The notes under the pieces: model-generated | Seen by the model: the letters and a program-made list of their open reading frames with translations, nothing else | Databases searched by the model: none | Told to the model about the DNA's origin: nothing | Shown: in pieces, positions 1-10,353 of the stretch | Position numbering within the stretch: the first letter of the stretch is position 1 | Layout: every line of letters starts with the position of its first letter | Assembly: GCF_030411995.1 (NCBI RefSeq) | Contig: NZ_JASNRC010000003.1 | Span: 1 to 64,000 of the forward strand | DNA length: 64,000 nucleotides | Source of the DNA: Massilia sp. YIM B02769 | Lineage (GTDB): Bacteria > Pseudomonadota > Gammaproteobacteria > Burkholderiales > Burkholderiaceae_D | Direction: 5' to 3' | Position numbers and translations under genes: made by a program

Positions 1-8
1 GATCCAGG

Positions 9-20
9 TGCGCCGTTTTT
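9..20 (-). terminator. Partial terminator arm at the left window edge
   Basis: Read on the minus strand this is AAAAACGGCGCA just past the chemoreceptor stop codon. It looks like the A-rich left arm of the GGCGCC-type terminators seen elsewhere in the window. The rest of the hairpin lies outside, so the call is tentative. Confidence 0.3.
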
Positions 21-38
21 ATTGAAGCCGGACTTCGT

Positions 39-1766
39 TCAGAACTCTTCCCACTCATCCCCAGCCGTGCTGGCCAACTGCGCCTTGCGCACCGGCGCCG
101 CCGGCTTGACGGCCTTGACAGCCGCACGCGGCGCCGCCGGCGGCAGCGCCGCCTTCACCGCCTTCACCGCACGCGGCGCAGCGGCCACAGGCGCCGCCAC
201 CTTCGCGGCAGGCGCCGCCGCCTCGCCGGTCCTGAACACCGCCACCGCTTCCGCCAGCTTGGCCGCCTGCATCCGCATCGCATCGGCGGCGGCCGAGGTT
301 TCCTCGACCAGGGCCGCGTTCTGCTGGGTCACCTGGTCCATCTGCACCACGGCGCCGTTGATCTGCTCGATGCCCGCGCTCTGCTCGCCGCTGGCGGCGC
401 TGATCTCGCCCATGATGTCGGCCACGCGGCGGATGCTGTCGACGATCCCGCCCATGGTGCTGCCGGCCTCGCCTACCAGGCGGCTGCCGTCGCCGACCTT
501 GCCGGTCGAGTCGTCGATCAGGAGCTTAATGTCCTTCGCCGCCGCCGCCGAACGCTGGGCCAGGCTGCGCACTTCGGATGCCACGACCGCGAAGCCGCGC
601 CCCTGTTCCCCGGCGCGCGCCGCTTCCACGGCGGCGTTCAGGGCCAGGATGTTGGTCTGGAAGGCGATGCCGTCGATGACGCCGATGATGTCGCCGATGC
701 GCTTCGAGGCTTCGTTGATGGCGTCCATGGTGCCGACCACCTGCCCAATGACGGCGCCGCCGCGTTCGGCGACGGTCGAGGCCACGCCGGCCAGCACGTT
801 CGCCTGGCGCGCGTTGTCGGCGTTCTGGCGCACGGTCGAAGTCAGCTCTTCCATCGACGACGCCGTTTCTTCCAGCGCGCTGGCCTGCTCTTCGGTGCGC
901 GAGGACAGGTCCATGCTGCCGGCCGCCACCTGCGACGAGGCCGAGGCGATCAGCTCGGTGCCGCTGCGCACCGTCGAGACGGTCGCCAGCAGGCTGTCGT
1001 TCATCTTCTTCAGGGCCGCCAGCAGCTGGCCGAGTTCATCCTTGCTGGTGACCTCGATGCGGCTGGTCAGGTCGCCCGCGGCCACGGTTTCGGCGATCGC
1101 CAGGGCGCGCGCCACCGGCGTCGTGATCGAGGCGGTGATGCGCCAGGCGATGACGGCGGCCAGCACCAGGATCACCGCGCTCAGGACCAGCATCAGGCGC
1201 AGCGTGCTGGCGTAGGTGGCGTCGGCGTCGAGCGCGGCTTTCGCGGCCAGCCCCTTCTGCATGTCGATCTGGCCGTTGATGACCTTGCGGTACTCCGCCA
1301 GCAGCGGACGGTATTCCTTGACCAGGTAGGTCGAGGCCTGCTCGATCTCGCCGGCGCCGATGTGGCGCAGCAGGACGTCCTGGGCGGCGACGAACCTGGC
1401 GTTGTATTCCTGGCTCTGGCGCAGCAGGGCCTTGCCTTCTGCGCTGACGATGGTCGGGGCCAGCTTCTCGAAGGTGGCGGCAATGCTGGCGCGCGCCTTG
1501 TCGATGTCGGCAGCCTGCACCTTGCGGTCGGCCGGGTCGGCGTTCAGCATCATGTTGCGCAGCGCGATCGACACGTTGTTGACCTCGGTGAGCACGGCAT
1601 TCGAGGCCTCGATCTTCGGCATGTAGTTGTTGACGATGATGTCGGTGCCGGTCTTGATCCGGCCCAGCATGGAAGTGCCGAGTACGACGACAACGATGAG
1701 GAAGGCGCACAGGAGGCCGAAACCGGCAAACAGCCGGGTCCTGACGCGCAAATTAGCAAAGTTCAT
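39..1766 (-). CDS. Methyl-accepting chemotaxis protein with C-terminal WEEF tail
   Basis: Inner-membrane chemoreceptor that senses a periplasmic ligand and controls CheA through CheW. The ATG at 1766 is chosen because an AGAAAGAG Shine-Dalgarno precedes it; an upstream in-frame start would add ten residues. The 575-aa product shows TM1 (about residues 8-32), a helical periplasmic domain of four-helix-bundle type (about 35-190), TM2 (about 191-209), a HAMP domain (about 211-265) and the highly conserved signalling hairpin with [20 protein letters not shown] near residues 360-380. An Ala/Pro/Lys-rich linker leads to the terminal residues DEWEEF, resembling the NWETF-type CheR/CheB tether of high-abundance receptors. 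The ligand cannot be told from sequence. It is monocistronic; its terminator appears to lie at or beyond the window edge. Confidence 0.93.
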   Translation of the reverse strand: MNFANLRVRTRLFAGFGLLCAFLIVVVVLGTSMLGRIKTGTDIIVNNYMPKIEASNAVLTEVNNVSIALRNMMLNADPADRKVQAADIDKARASIAATFEKLAPTIVSAEGKALLRQSQEYNARFVAAQDVLLRHIGAGEIEQASTYLVKEYRPLLAEYRKVINGQIDMQKGLAAKAALDADATYASTLRLMLVLSAVILVLAAVIAWRITASITTPVARALAIAETVAAGDLTSRIEVTSKDELGQLLAALKKMNDSLLATVSTVRSGTELIASASSQVAAGSMDLSSRTEEQASALEETASSMEELTSTVRQNADNARQANVLAGVASTVAERGGAVIGQVVGTMDAINEASKRIGDIIGVIDGIAFQTNILALNAAVEAARAGEQGRGFAVVASEVRSLAQRSAAAAKDIKLLIDDSTGKVGDGSRLVGEAGSTMGGIVDSIRRVADIMGEISAASGEQSAGIEQINGAVVQMDQVTQQNAALVEETSAAADAMRMQAAKLAEAVAVFRTGEAAAPAAKVAAPVAAAPRAVKAVKAALPPAAPRAAVKAVKPAAPVRKAQLASTAGDEWEEF

Positions 1767-1980
1767 GGGGCTCTTTCTGGTGAGTTGACGCGACAACGCC
1801 TTCAGCGTTTGCCGAAATTTCCGATTTGCCTTGATGCAATTGAGGATAACGTCGCGGATTGAGTCAACTCAATGGCGAAGTATTAATTTGGAAGCGAATT
1901 TCTTCACAATGCGGCACATGCGCCACAGAGCAGGGCGTGCACCGTCAGGTGCACATGCATCCGGCATAAGAGGGGGAGGG

Positions 1981-2002
1981 GCTGGCGGGAGGACCCGCCA
2001 GC
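1981..2002 (-). terminator. Hairpin downstream of mnmA
   Basis: A perfect 9-bp stem (GCTGGCGGG / CCCGCCAGC) with loop AGGA lies 16 bp past the mnmA stop codon. On the mnmA strand a C-rich, not U-rich, stretch follows, so it is a poor intrinsic terminator but could stabilise the 3' end. A second small hairpin (GTGCACC, 4-nt loop, GGTGCAC) lies near 1946-1963. Confidence 0.4.
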
Positions 2003-2018
2003 GTTCAGCCAGGCAGCA

Positions 2019-3125
2019 TCAAGCCGGCTGCATGCCGTCGATGATGCCGCCGCCCAGGCAGATGTCGCCGTCGTACAGCACGGCCGACTGGCCCGGGGTC
2101 ACGGCCCATTGCGGATCCGTGAAGTCCAGTGCGAAGCGGTCCATGCCGTCGGCGCGGACTGTGCAGGCCACGTCCTGCTGGCGGTAGCGCGTCTTGGCCG
2201 ACAGCAGGCGCGGCTCCGGCGCCTCGCCCGCGACCCAGCTGGCCTGGCCGGCTTCGAGGCGGCTTGATAACAGCCACGGATGGTCATGGCCCTGCACGAT
2301 GTACAGGGTGTTGTTGGCGATGTCCTTGCGCGCCACGAACCACGGCTCGCCCGTGCCGTCGGCATTCTTGTGCGACTTCAGGCCGCCGATGCCGATGCCC
2401 TTGCGCTGGCCGAGCGTGTAGAACGACAGGCCGATGTGCTCGCCCACGGTCTGGCCGTTGTCGAGCTTGATCGGGCCCGGCTTGTGCGACAGGTAGCGGT
2501 TCAGGAAGTCGCGGAAAGGGCGCTCGCCGATGAAGCAGATGCCGGTCGAATCCTTCTTGGCCGCGTTCGGCAATTGCAGCTTTTCGGCGATCTTGCGCAC
2601 TTCGGTTTTCGGGATCTCGCCCAGCGGGAACAGCGATTTCGACAGCTGCGCCTGGTTCAGGCGGTGCAGGAAGTAGCTTTGATCTTTCGTTGCGTCGAAC
2701 GCCTTGAGCAGCTCGAACTTGCCGGCCGCGTTTTCACGCACGCGTGCGTAGTGGCCGGTCGCGATCAGGTCGGCGCCCAGCTTCATCGCATGGTCGAGGA
2801 AGGCCTTGAACTTGATTTCGGCATTGCACAGCACGTCCGGATTCGGCGTGCGGCCGGCCTGGTATTCGCGCAGGAATTCGGCGAACACGCGGTCCTTGTA
2901 TTCGGCAGCGAAGTTGACGGCCTCGATGTCGACGCCGACCACGTCGGCCACGCTGGCCGCGTCGATCCAGTCCTGGCGCGTCGAGCAGTATTCGGAATCG
3001 TCGTCGTCTTCCCAGTTCTTCATGAAAAGGCCGACCACGTCGTAGCCTTGTTCCTTCAACATCCACGCCGCGACCGAGGAGTCGACTCCGCCCGACATCC
3101 CGATCACGACTTTTTTCTTGCTCAT
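2019..3125 (-). CDS. mnmA: tRNA-specific 2-thiouridylase MnmA
   Basis: Catalyses 2-thiolation of U34 in the tRNAs for Lys, Glu and Gln, using ATP to adenylate the base and a persulfide relay for sulfur. The 368-aa product has the full family length. It carries the N-terminal PP-loop SGGVDSS (about residues 11-17), the nucleophilic Cys in NPDVLCNAE (about 100) and the second catalytic Cys in [10 protein letters not shown] (about 198). The C-terminal part is the usual beta-barrel. It starts 3 bp after the nudJ stop codon, so the two genes are surely cotranscribed. E. coli has the same nudJ-mnmA order. Cytoplasmic. Confidence 0.98.
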   Translation of the reverse strand: MSKKKVVIGMSGGVDSSVAAWMLKEQGYDVVGLFMKNWEDDDDSEYCSTRQDWIDAASVADVVGVDIEAVNFAAEYKDRVFAEFLREYQAGRTPNPDVLCNAEIKFKAFLDHAMKLGADLIATGHYARVRENAAGKFELLKAFDATKDQSYFLHRLNQAQLSKSLFPLGEIPKTEVRKIAEKLQLPNAAKKDSTGICFIGERPFRDFLNRYLSHKPGPIKLDNGQTVGEHIGLSFYTLGQRKGIGIGGLKSHKNADGTGEPWFVARKDIANNTLYIVQGHDHPWLLSSRLEAGQASWVAGEAPEPRLLSAKTRYRQQDVACTVRADGMDRFALDFTDPQWAVTPGQSAVLYDGDICLGGGIIDGMQPA

Positions 3126-3128
3126 TTT

Positions 3129-3629
3129 TTAAACCTGGTTTGTGGTGGTAAGCCCACCCTCGAACACCGACGGGTGGGTGTGCAGCAGCGCCAGTTCGGT
3201 GCGCTTGCCGGCGAGGTAATCGTCCACGCATTGCAGCACGATGGGGCTGCGGTGGCGCTCGGCGCTGGCGGCGATTTCGTCGCGCGTCATCCACAGGGTG
3301 CGCAGGATGCCTTCGTCGAGCGGCTGGTCATATTGTTTACCCGCCTTGCCGCAGAAGGTGAAGCGCAGATAGGTGACGTCGGCGTTGCGCGACTTCGAAT
3401 GGTAGCGCGACATGTACATGCCGACCAGCGCCTCGGGAATGAACTCGTGCGCGGTTTCTTCCAGGGATTCGCGCACCACCGCCTGTTCCAGCGACTCGTG
3501 CGGGTCGAGATGACCGGCCGGCTGGTTCAGCTTGATCCCTTCGCTCGTTTCTTCCTCGATCAGCAGGAAACGGCCATCGCGTTCGATGATTGCGGCAACG
3601 GTGACTGACGGTCTGAAGGTATGGGTCAT
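3129..3629 (-). CDS. nudJ: NUDIX hydrolase, NudJ-like
   Basis: A 166-aa Nudix pyrophosphohydrolase. The Nudix box is visible as GHLDPHESLEQA followed by VVRESLEET (about residues 40-62), with the metal-binding RExxEE core intact; the Gly of the EExG consensus is Ala here (EETA). NudJ of E. coli hydrolyses nucleoside di/triphosphates and HMP-PP, and is encoded directly upstream of mnmA, as here. The substrate in this organism is inferred from synteny only. The product is soluble with no signal peptide. A TAGAAT-like -10 element lies upstream on the minus strand near 3655, without a convincing -35. Confidence 0.88.
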   Translation of the reverse strand: MTHTFRPSVTVAAIIERDGRFLLIEEETSEGIKLNQPAGHLDPHESLEQAVVRESLEETAHEFIPEALVGMYMSRYHSKSRNADVTYLRFTFCGKAGKQYDQPLDEGILRTLWMTRDEIAASAERHRSPIVLQCVDDYLAGKRTELALLHTHPSVFEGGLTTTNQV

Positions 3630-3866
3630 GCGCGTCCTTGGAAATGAGCCGATATTCTACAGCGCGGCGCAAACCGTTGCTCGACAGTACGTGTGCATTG
3701 CAGCAAAAAAGCCCGAAGAAGGCGGATTTGATACAAAAAATGATGCCATCTCGCCTCAGCTGTATCGTATTTACCATCGAAATGCCGAGCTAAATAGACT
3801 TGTCATTCTCAGTAGATTCTTGTGCATGTTTACGTGTTAGATTGTGAACGCTGCCCAAAAGAAGAG
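3630..3866. other. Divergent intergenic region nudJ / pntAA
   Basis: About 240 bp without a gene, noticeably AT-richer than its surroundings. It must contain the nudJ and pntAA promoters, but I see no pair of well-spaced -35/-10 boxes I would defend. The pntAA-proximal part is occupied by the palindromic element at 3867-3961. Confidence 0.4.
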
Positions 3867-3961
3867 CGTGTGAAAAAAGCGCCAGGGCAAGGCGCGTCGC
3901 CGAAGACAGTACGAATGTACGGCGAGGCGATGCAACGCAGTCATGGCGTTTTTTTCACACG
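3867..3961. repeat. MITE-like nested palindromic element, copy 1
   Basis: A 95-bp segment bounded by 18-bp inverted repeats with one mismatch: CGTGTGAAAAAAGCGCCA at the left and TGGCGTTTTTTTCACACG at the right. The centre is a small inverted repeat, GTAC-GAAT-GTAC. Bases 3893-3948 are the reverse complement of 25912-25967 in front of leuS at 49 of 56 positions. It ends 5 bp before the AAGGAGG ribosome-binding site of pntAA, so it probably lies in the pntAA leader. No transposase is nearby. Confidence 0.75.
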
Positions 3962-3978
3962 ATCGAAAGGAGGCGTGC

Positions 3979-5091
3979 ATGAGAATTGGCATTCCGGCGG
4001 AGACGCGGCCCGGCGAAACGCGCGTGGCGGCGACTCCGGAAACGGTCAAGAAACTCGCGGGCAAGCACCAGGTCCTTGTCCAGTCCGGCGCCGGCCTGCA
4101 CGCCGCTGTGACGGATGAGGCGTATGCCGCCGCCGGTGCGCGCATCGTCGGCGCCGACGAAGCCTTCGGCGCCGAGATCGTGCTGAAGGTGCGCGCGCCG
4201 AACGACGCCGAGCGCGCCCGCATGCAGCCCAGCACGGTCGTGGTCGGCATGCTGAATCCTTTCGATCCCGACAACATCGCCGCCATGGCCGGCGCGCGCC
4301 TGACCGCCTTTGCGCTGGAAGCGGCGCCGCGCATCACCCGCGCGCAGTCGATGGATGTGCTGTCCTCGCAAGCCAACATCGCCGGCTACAAGGCCGTGAT
4401 GCTCGCTGCAAACACTTATCAACGCTTCATGCCGATGCTGATGACCGCCGCCGGCACCGTGAAAGCGGCGCGCGTATTGATCATGGGCGTGGGCGTGGCC
4501 GGCCTGCAGGCGATTGCCACCGCCAAGCGCCTGGGCGCCGTGATCGAAGCGTCCGACGTGCGACCGCCGGTCAAGGAGCAGGTCGAGTCGCTCGGCGCCA
4601 AGTTCATCGACGTGCCTTTCGTGACCGAGGAAGAGCGCGAGATCGCGCAAGGCGTGGGCGGCTACGCGCGGCCGATGCCGGCGGACTGGATGCGGCGCCA
4701 GGCCGAACTTGTGCACGAGCGCGCGAAGCTGGCCGACATCATCATCACCACCGCCCTGATCCCGGGCCGCCCGGCGCCGGTCCTCATCCGTGAGGAAACC
4801 GTGCAGGCCATGAAGCCGGGTTCGGTGATCGTCGACATGGCCATCGAGCAGGGCGGCAACTGCCCGCTGACGGAGCTCGGCAAAACCGTGGTCAAGCATG
4901 GCGTGACCCTGATCGGCGAGCCGAACCTGGCGGCGCTGGTGGCGGCCGACGCCTCGGCCCTGTACGCGCGCAACGTGCTCGACTTCCTGAAGCTGGTGTT
5001 CGACAAGGAAGACAGATTCCACATCGACCTGGAAGACGAGATCGTGCGCGCCACGCTGCTGTGCCACCAGGGCGAAGCACTACGCAAATAA
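3979..5091 (+). CDS. pntAA: NAD(P) transhydrogenase subunit alpha part 1 (domain I)
   Basis: NAD(H)-binding peripheral domain of the proton-translocating transhydrogenase, which uses the proton motive force to reduce NADP+ with NADH. The ATG at 3979 follows a perfect AAGGAGG at 3966-3972; an upstream in-frame start lies inside the repeat and lacks a ribosome-binding site. The 370-aa protein begins MRIGIPAETRPGETRVAATP and has the nucleotide-binding GVGVAGLQAIATAKRLGA (about residues 173-190) and the conserved SVIVDMAIEQGGNC. In this lineage the alpha subunit is split, as in Rhodospirillum, with the membrane part in the next gene. First gene of a pntAA-pntAB-pntB operon. Confidence 0.97.
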   Translation: MRIGIPAETRPGETRVAATPETVKKLAGKHQVLVQSGAGLHAAVTDEAYAAAGARIVGADEAFGAEIVLKVRAPNDAERARMQPSTVVVGMLNPFDPDNIAAMAGARLTAFALEAAPRITRAQSMDVLSSQANIAGYKAVMLAANTYQRFMPMLMTAAGTVKAARVLIMGVGVAGLQAIATAKRLGAVIEASDVRPPVKEQVESLGAKFIDVPFVTEEEREIAQGVGGYARPMPADWMRRQAELVHERAKLADIIITTALIPGRPAPVLIREETVQAMKPGSVIVDMAIEQGGNCPLTELGKTVVKHGVTLIGEPNLAALVAADASALYARNVLDFLKLVFDKEDRFHIDLEDEIVRATLLCHQGEALRK

Positions 5092-5110
5092 GGCTGCGCA
5101 AATAAGGCTG
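5083..5110 (+). repeat. 14-bp tandem duplication at the pntAA stop codon
   Basis: CGCAAATAAGGCTG occurs twice head to tail (5083-5096 and 5097-5110). The first copy contains the last two codons and the TAA stop of pntAA. The second copy lies in the pntAA-pntAB spacer and adds a second, out-of-use TAA. It looks like a local slippage duplication. Confidence 0.85.
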
Positions 5111-5129
5111 CGAAAACAAGGAGACGGGA

Positions 5130-5495
5130 ATGGACATCAGCCACACCATCATCAACCTGATCATCTTCGTGCTGGCGATCTACGTCGGCTACCACGTCGT
5201 CTGGACCGTGACCCCGGCGCTGCACACGCCGCTGATGGCGGTGACGAATGCCATTTCCGCCATCATCATCGTCGGCGCCATGCTTGCCGCCGGCCTCACC
5301 GAAGGCGCGCTCGGCCAGACCATGGGCACGGTGGCCGTGGCCCTGGCCGCGGTGAACGTGTTCGGCGGCTTCCTCGTCACCCAGCGCATGCTGGAGATGT
5401 TCAAGAAAAAGGAACCCAAGGCGGCCGCACCGAAAGGCGGCGCCGACGAATCTGCCAAGACCTCCGCCAAGAGCGCCGCCAAGGAGGCCGCATGA
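5130..5495 (+). CDS. pntAB: NAD(P) transhydrogenase subunit alpha part 2
   Basis: Small 121-aa membrane subunit providing the alpha part of domain II, the proton channel. Three hydrophobic segments are visible: [18 protein letters not shown] (about 8-25), [15 protein letters not shown] (about 41-56) and [19 protein letters not shown] (about 67-85). A Lys/Ala-rich cytoplasmic tail follows. An AAGGAGA ribosome-binding site lies 9 bp before the ATG. The stop codon overlaps the pntB start (ATGA), consistent with translational coupling and stoichiometric assembly. Confidence 0.96.
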   Translation: MDISHTIINLIIFVLAIYVGYHVVWTVTPALHTPLMAVTNAISAIIIVGAMLAAGLTEGALGQTMGTVAVALAAVNVFGGFLVTQRMLEMFKKKEPKAAAPKGGADESAKTSAKSAAKEAA

Positions 5496-6952
5496 ACATG
5501 ATCAGCATGAACATGGTCACGCTGCTCTATCTCGTGGCCTCGGTCTGCTTCATCCAGGCACTGAAGGGCTTGTCCTCGCCCTCGTCCGCGCGCATGGGCA
5601 ATACCTTCGGCATGGCCGGGATGGCGATCGCGGTGGCCACCACGATTGCCCTGATCTTCAAGCTGCAGGAGCAGTTCGCGAGCAGCCACGCCGGCATGGG
5701 TTTCCCGCTGGTGCTGCTGGGCGTGGTGGTCGGCGGCGCCATCGGCGCCTACGCCGCGAAAAAGGTCGAAATGACCAAGATGCCCGAGCTGGTGGCGGCG
5801 ATGCACTCGCTGATCGGCCTGGCCGCCGTGTGCATCGCGGTGGCCGCCGTATCCGAGCCCTGGGCCTTCAACATCGCCGAGCGCGGCGGCGCGCTGCCCT
5901 TCGGGAACCGGCTCGAACTCTTCATCGGTACCTTTGTCGGCGCCGTCACCTTCTCGGGTTCCGTGATCGCCTTCGGCAAGCTCTCGGGCAAGTACAAGTT
6001 CCGCCTGTTCCAGGGCGCGCCGGTGCGCTTTGGCGGCCAGCACATCCTGAACCTGGCGATCGCGATTGCGATCATCGCGCTGGGCCTGGTGTTCTGTTTT
6101 TCCGACGCGGTGGAGCCGGCCTGGACGCCGTTCGCCATCATGGCCGCGCTGGCCTTCATCCTCGGCGTGCTGATCATCATCCCCATCGGCGGCGCCGACA
6201 TGCCGGTGGTGGTGTCGATGCTGAACTCCTACTCGGGCTGGGCGGCGGCCGGCATCGGCTTCTCGCTGAATAACTCGATGCTGATCATCGCCGGCTCGCT
6301 GGTCGGGTCGTCGGGCGCAATCCTGTCTTACATCATGTGCAAGGCCATGAACCGGTCCTTCTTCAACGTGATCCTGGGCGGCTTCGGCGGCGAGGCGGCG
6401 GCGATTGATGCCGGGGCCAAGGAACAGCGTCCGGTGAAATCCGGTTCGGCCGAGGACGCCGCCTTCATCCTGCAAAACGCCGAATCGGTGATCATCGTGC
6501 CGGGCTATGGCCTGGCGGTGGCGCGCGCCCAGCACTCGGTGAAGGAACTGGTCGACAAGCTGACCGAGCACGGCGTGACGGTGCGCTATGCGATCCACCC
6601 GGTGGCGGGGCGCATGCCGGGCCACATGAACGTGCTGCTGGCCGAGGCCGAGGTGCCCTACGACCAGGTGGCCGAGATGGAAGACATCAACGGCGAATTC
6701 GGCCAGACCGACGTGGTGCTGGTGCTGGGCGCGAACGACGTGGTGAACCCGGCGGCGAAAGACCCGAAATCGCCGATCGCCGGCATGCCGATCCTCGAGG
6801 CCTACAAAGCCAAGAGCATCATCGTCAACAAGCGCTCGATGGCCTCGGGCTACGCGGGCCTGGACAACGATCTGTTCTACATGCCGAACACGATGATGGT
6901 GTTCGGCGATGCGAAGAAGGTGATCGAGTCGATGGTGAAGGCGGTGGAGTAG
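5492..6952 (+). CDS. pntB: NAD(P) transhydrogenase subunit beta
   Basis: 486-aa beta subunit with the rest of membrane domain II (about nine hydrophobic helices in residues 1-300) and the NADP(H)-binding domain III (about 310-486). Domain III shows the signature [13 protein letters not shown], the [17 protein letters not shown] loop, [10 protein letters not shown] and the [10 protein letters not shown] segment that contacts NADP. Length and motifs are standard. The ATG at 5492 overlaps the pntAB stop by four bases; a second in-frame Met lies two codons downstream. The stop codon lies only 2 bp from that of the convergent HTH gene, leaving no room for a terminator between them. Confidence 0.97.
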   Translation: MNMISMNMVTLLYLVASVCFIQALKGLSSPSSARMGNTFGMAGMAIAVATTIALIFKLQEQFASSHAGMGFPLVLLGVVVGGAIGAYAAKKVEMTKMPELVAAMHSLIGLAAVCIAVAAVSEPWAFNIAERGGALPFGNRLELFIGTFVGAVTFSGSVIAFGKLSGKYKFRLFQGAPVRFGGQHILNLAIAIAIIALGLVFCFSDAVEPAWTPFAIMAALAFILGVLIIIPIGGADMPVVVSMLNSYSGWAAAGIGFSLNNSMLIIAGSLVGSSGAILSYIMCKAMNRSFFNVILGGFGGEAAAIDAGAKEQRPVKSGSAEDAAFILQNAESVIIVPGYGLAVARAQHSVKELVDKLTEHGVTVRYAIHPVAGRMPGHMNVLLAEAEVPYDQVAEMEDINGEFGQTDVVLVLGANDVVNPAAKDPKSPIAGMPILEAYKAKSIIVNKRSMASGYAGLDNDLFYMPNTMMVFGDAKKVIESMVKAVE

Positions 6953-6954
6953 GG

Positions 6955-7533
6955 CTAAAAGACTTCGCCGGCGATCTGCTTGCCGTCAACCACGATCTTG
7001 ACGCTGACCGAGAACAGGGCGTAGGCGAAAACCTCGACGAGATACGATTTGCCATCCGGGCGTGCGACCGTCGCCGCGGCCACGGGGCGGGTCTTGTCGA
7101 GGGCGAATACCTGGCGCGTTTCGGCCACCTGCTCGCCGTCGACGAAGAGCTTCAGGCCATCGTTCCACGAGTTGCGCACCTTGATCTCGCTGCCTTCCCA
7201 GGTGGCGAGCCACTCCTTGACGAACCATTCCTTGCTGCCCGTCGGCGTGAAGCGCTGCTGCGCCGCCTGGCGGGTGATGCCCATCAGCGTACCGAGGTCG
7301 GCCCAGGAGCGGCCGGCCTGGCGCGCCTTGCCGACGGCTTCCTTCTGCAAGCCCTCGCAGATCTGCAGGCCGGCGCTGCTGGCTGCGAGCAGGCGCAGGG
7401 CGTTGTCGGCCTCGGCGTCGGGCGTGTCGACCAGGTTGGCGTGGGCGACGACGGAGGCTTCGATGGATTGCTGCAGGCTGGCGCGTTGCTCGGAAGAGAG
7501 CGGGCCGGGCTGGGTGGGCATTGCGGTGGGCAT
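6955..7533 (-). CDS. Putative HTH DNA-binding protein of unknown function
   Basis: A 192-aa soluble protein not recognised beyond its fold hints. About residues 60-100 form a helix-turn-helix-like stretch, SWADLGTLMGITRQAAQQRF, similar in style to sigma-70 region-4 or XRE-like HTHs. The C-terminal half is beta-rich (IKVRNSWNDGLKLFVDGEQV and KIVVDGKQIAGEVF repeat the pattern of a small sandwich domain). The ATG at 7533 is chosen because it has CCGAGGACACC in front and lies downstream of the predicted transcription start; an upstream TTG frame would begin inside the -10 box. The palindrome between the -35 and -10 boxes suggests autoregulation, which is an inference. Confidence 0.75.
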   Translation of the reverse strand: MPTAMPTQPGPLSSEQRASLQQSIEASVVAHANLVDTPDAEADNALRLLAASSAGLQICEGLQKEAVGKARQAGRSWADLGTLMGITRQAAQQRFTPTGSKEWFVKEWLATWEGSEIKVRNSWNDGLKLFVDGEQVAETRQVFALDKTRPVAAATVARPDGKSYLVEVFAYALFSVSVKIVVDGKQIAGEVF

Positions 7534-7562
7534 GGTGTCCTCGGTGGATGAGTGATTCGTCA

Positions 7563-7591
7563 AGATTAGTTGACACTCAAGCGAGTGTCAA
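7563..7591 (-). promoter_or_regulatory. Sigma-70 promoter with embedded palindromic operator
   Basis: On the minus strand: -35 TTGACA (7591-7586), 17-bp spacer, -10 TAATCT (7568-7563). A perfect inverted repeat with 9-bp arms, TTGACACTC at 7570-7578 and GAGTGTCAA at 7583-7591, separated by AAGC, covers the -35 box and most of the spacer. This is the classic place for a repressor operator. A third half-site-like TTGAC lies at 7598-7602 (plus strand). Confidence 0.8.
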
Positions 7592-7623
7592 GAAAAATTG
7601 ACGATCATCGAGAGCGGAGATTT

Positions 7624-7796
7624 GTAGGGTGGGCCGGGCCGCGCAAGGCACCTGTGTCCACGCTGTCTCATCGCATGCGTCTATGCGTCTTGTGTGAATG
7701 GAGGAATGCCGGCGTGGTGGTATTTGTAAAAGGCGCATCTGCGCAGAAGGTGGACCGCGTGGCCACAGGTGCCTTGCGCGGCCCGGCCCACCCTAC
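7624..7796. repeat. 173-bp GTAG-type REP palindrome (long-armed BIME)
   Basis: Two inverted arms of 40 bp with a single mismatch. The outermost 33 bp, beginning GTAGGGTGGGCCGGGCCGCG, are perfectly inverted. The arms enclose about 93 bp of unique sequence containing a smaller GCATGCG / ATGCG repeat near 7673-7688. Both ends start with GTAG pointing outward, as in the other REP pairs of this window, but the arms are far longer. It lies between the HTH gene promoter and the ubiH stop codon. Confidence 0.85.
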
Positions 7797-7840
7797 GAAA
7801 AGCAACATAAGGGGCCAAGCGGTTTGCAAACCCGGCAGCC

Positions 7841-9021
7841 TCAGCCTTGCCGGTGCGGCAAGAACGACGACCCGCCACGTCGCCCGTACATCATGACTTC
7901 GGCCAGCAGCGTGCGCGCCGGCTTCACCGCATCCAGCGCCGCCAGCCCCAGCCCCAGCACCGATTGCAGCGGCCCGCTGCCGACAAACGCGCGCGCCATG
8001 GCGTCGGTCAGGGCGATGGTCAGCTTGCGGTCCTGCGCGCGTTCGTCGAGGAAGCGGCCGATGCCTTCCGGCCCGGGGCAGCGGGCCAGCAAACGCGCCA
8101 GCACGGCGGCGTCGCGCAGGCCCAGGTTCAGTCCTTGTCCCGCCACCGGATGCAGGGTTTGCGCCGCGTTGCCGATGGCAACCGTGCGCGTGGTGGCGTG
8201 GGCTTCGGCGTTCAGGCCGAGCGGATAGGCCAGGCGCGCCGACACGTGGGTGAAGCGCCCCAGGCGTCCGCCGAAGGCCTCGCCCAGCTCCGCCAGGAAG
8301 CGGCTGTCTTCCATCGCCTGCAAGGCGGCTGCGCGTTCCGGCGCCACGCACCACACCAGCGCGTACTGCAAACCGTCCGCGCCTTCCTGCGGCAGCAGGG
8401 CCAGCGGCCCCTCGTCGGTGAAGCGCTCGAAGGCGCGGTGCGGAATCGGGCTGCTGGCGGCCACGCGCGCGATTACCGCATGCTGGCCATAGTCGCGGGT
8501 CTGCTTCTTGTCTTCCTGCTGCCCGAACACGCCCCCTTCTGCGCCCACCGCCACCTGGGCCGTGAGGGTGCGGCCATCGTCCAGCGTCAGCGTGACGTGA
8601 TCGCCGCCTTCATCGAGCGACGCCACGCGCGCCGGGCGGATCACCTCGACGCCGGCGCTTTGAGCCGCGCGCGCCAGCGCATCGACCACCTCGCCGTAGC
8701 GGGTCACGTAACCCAGTGCGTCCAGCTTGTGCTCGGCGCGGTCCATCAGGCTGCGGCCCAGGTGGCCGCGGCGCGAGACGTGGATGCTGTGGATCGGCGT
8801 GGAAGGAAACGGCCAGGCGCCGACTTCCTCGAGCAGCATGCGGCTGCCCCAGGCCAGGGCGATCGAGCGCGGGTCTGAAATCGACTGGCCGAGCGCGCGC
8901 GCATCGATCAGGACGATGCGCTTGCCGGCGATGCCGCGCCGCGCCAGCAGGGCCGCCAGCGCCAGGCCCACCGGGCCGGCGCCGCAGATCGCCACGTCAT
9001 AATGATCCTGGTGCTGTTCCA

Positions 9022-9022
<1 letters not shown>
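7841..9022 (-). CDS. ubiH: 2-octaprenyl-6-methoxyphenol hydroxylase, UbiH family
   Basis: FAD-dependent aromatic hydroxylase of ubiquinone biosynthesis. The 393-aa protein has the N-terminal Rossmann motif CGAGPVGLALAALLARRG (about residues 12-30) and the C-terminal FAD/ribityl motif GNAAQTLHPVAGQGLNLGLR (about 284-303). GNAAQ instead of GDAAH is typical of UbiH rather than of UbiI/UbiF. The second of two adjacent ATGs (9022) has the better spacing from GGGAGG; the first (9025) overlaps the pepP stop as ATGA. Position directly downstream of pepP matches the E. coli pepP-ubiH order. Last gene of the amgK-murU-pepP-ubiH operon. Probably membrane-associated in the Ubi complex. Confidence 0.93.
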
Positions 9023-10349
<1,327 letters not shown>

Positions 10350-10353
<4 letters not shown>

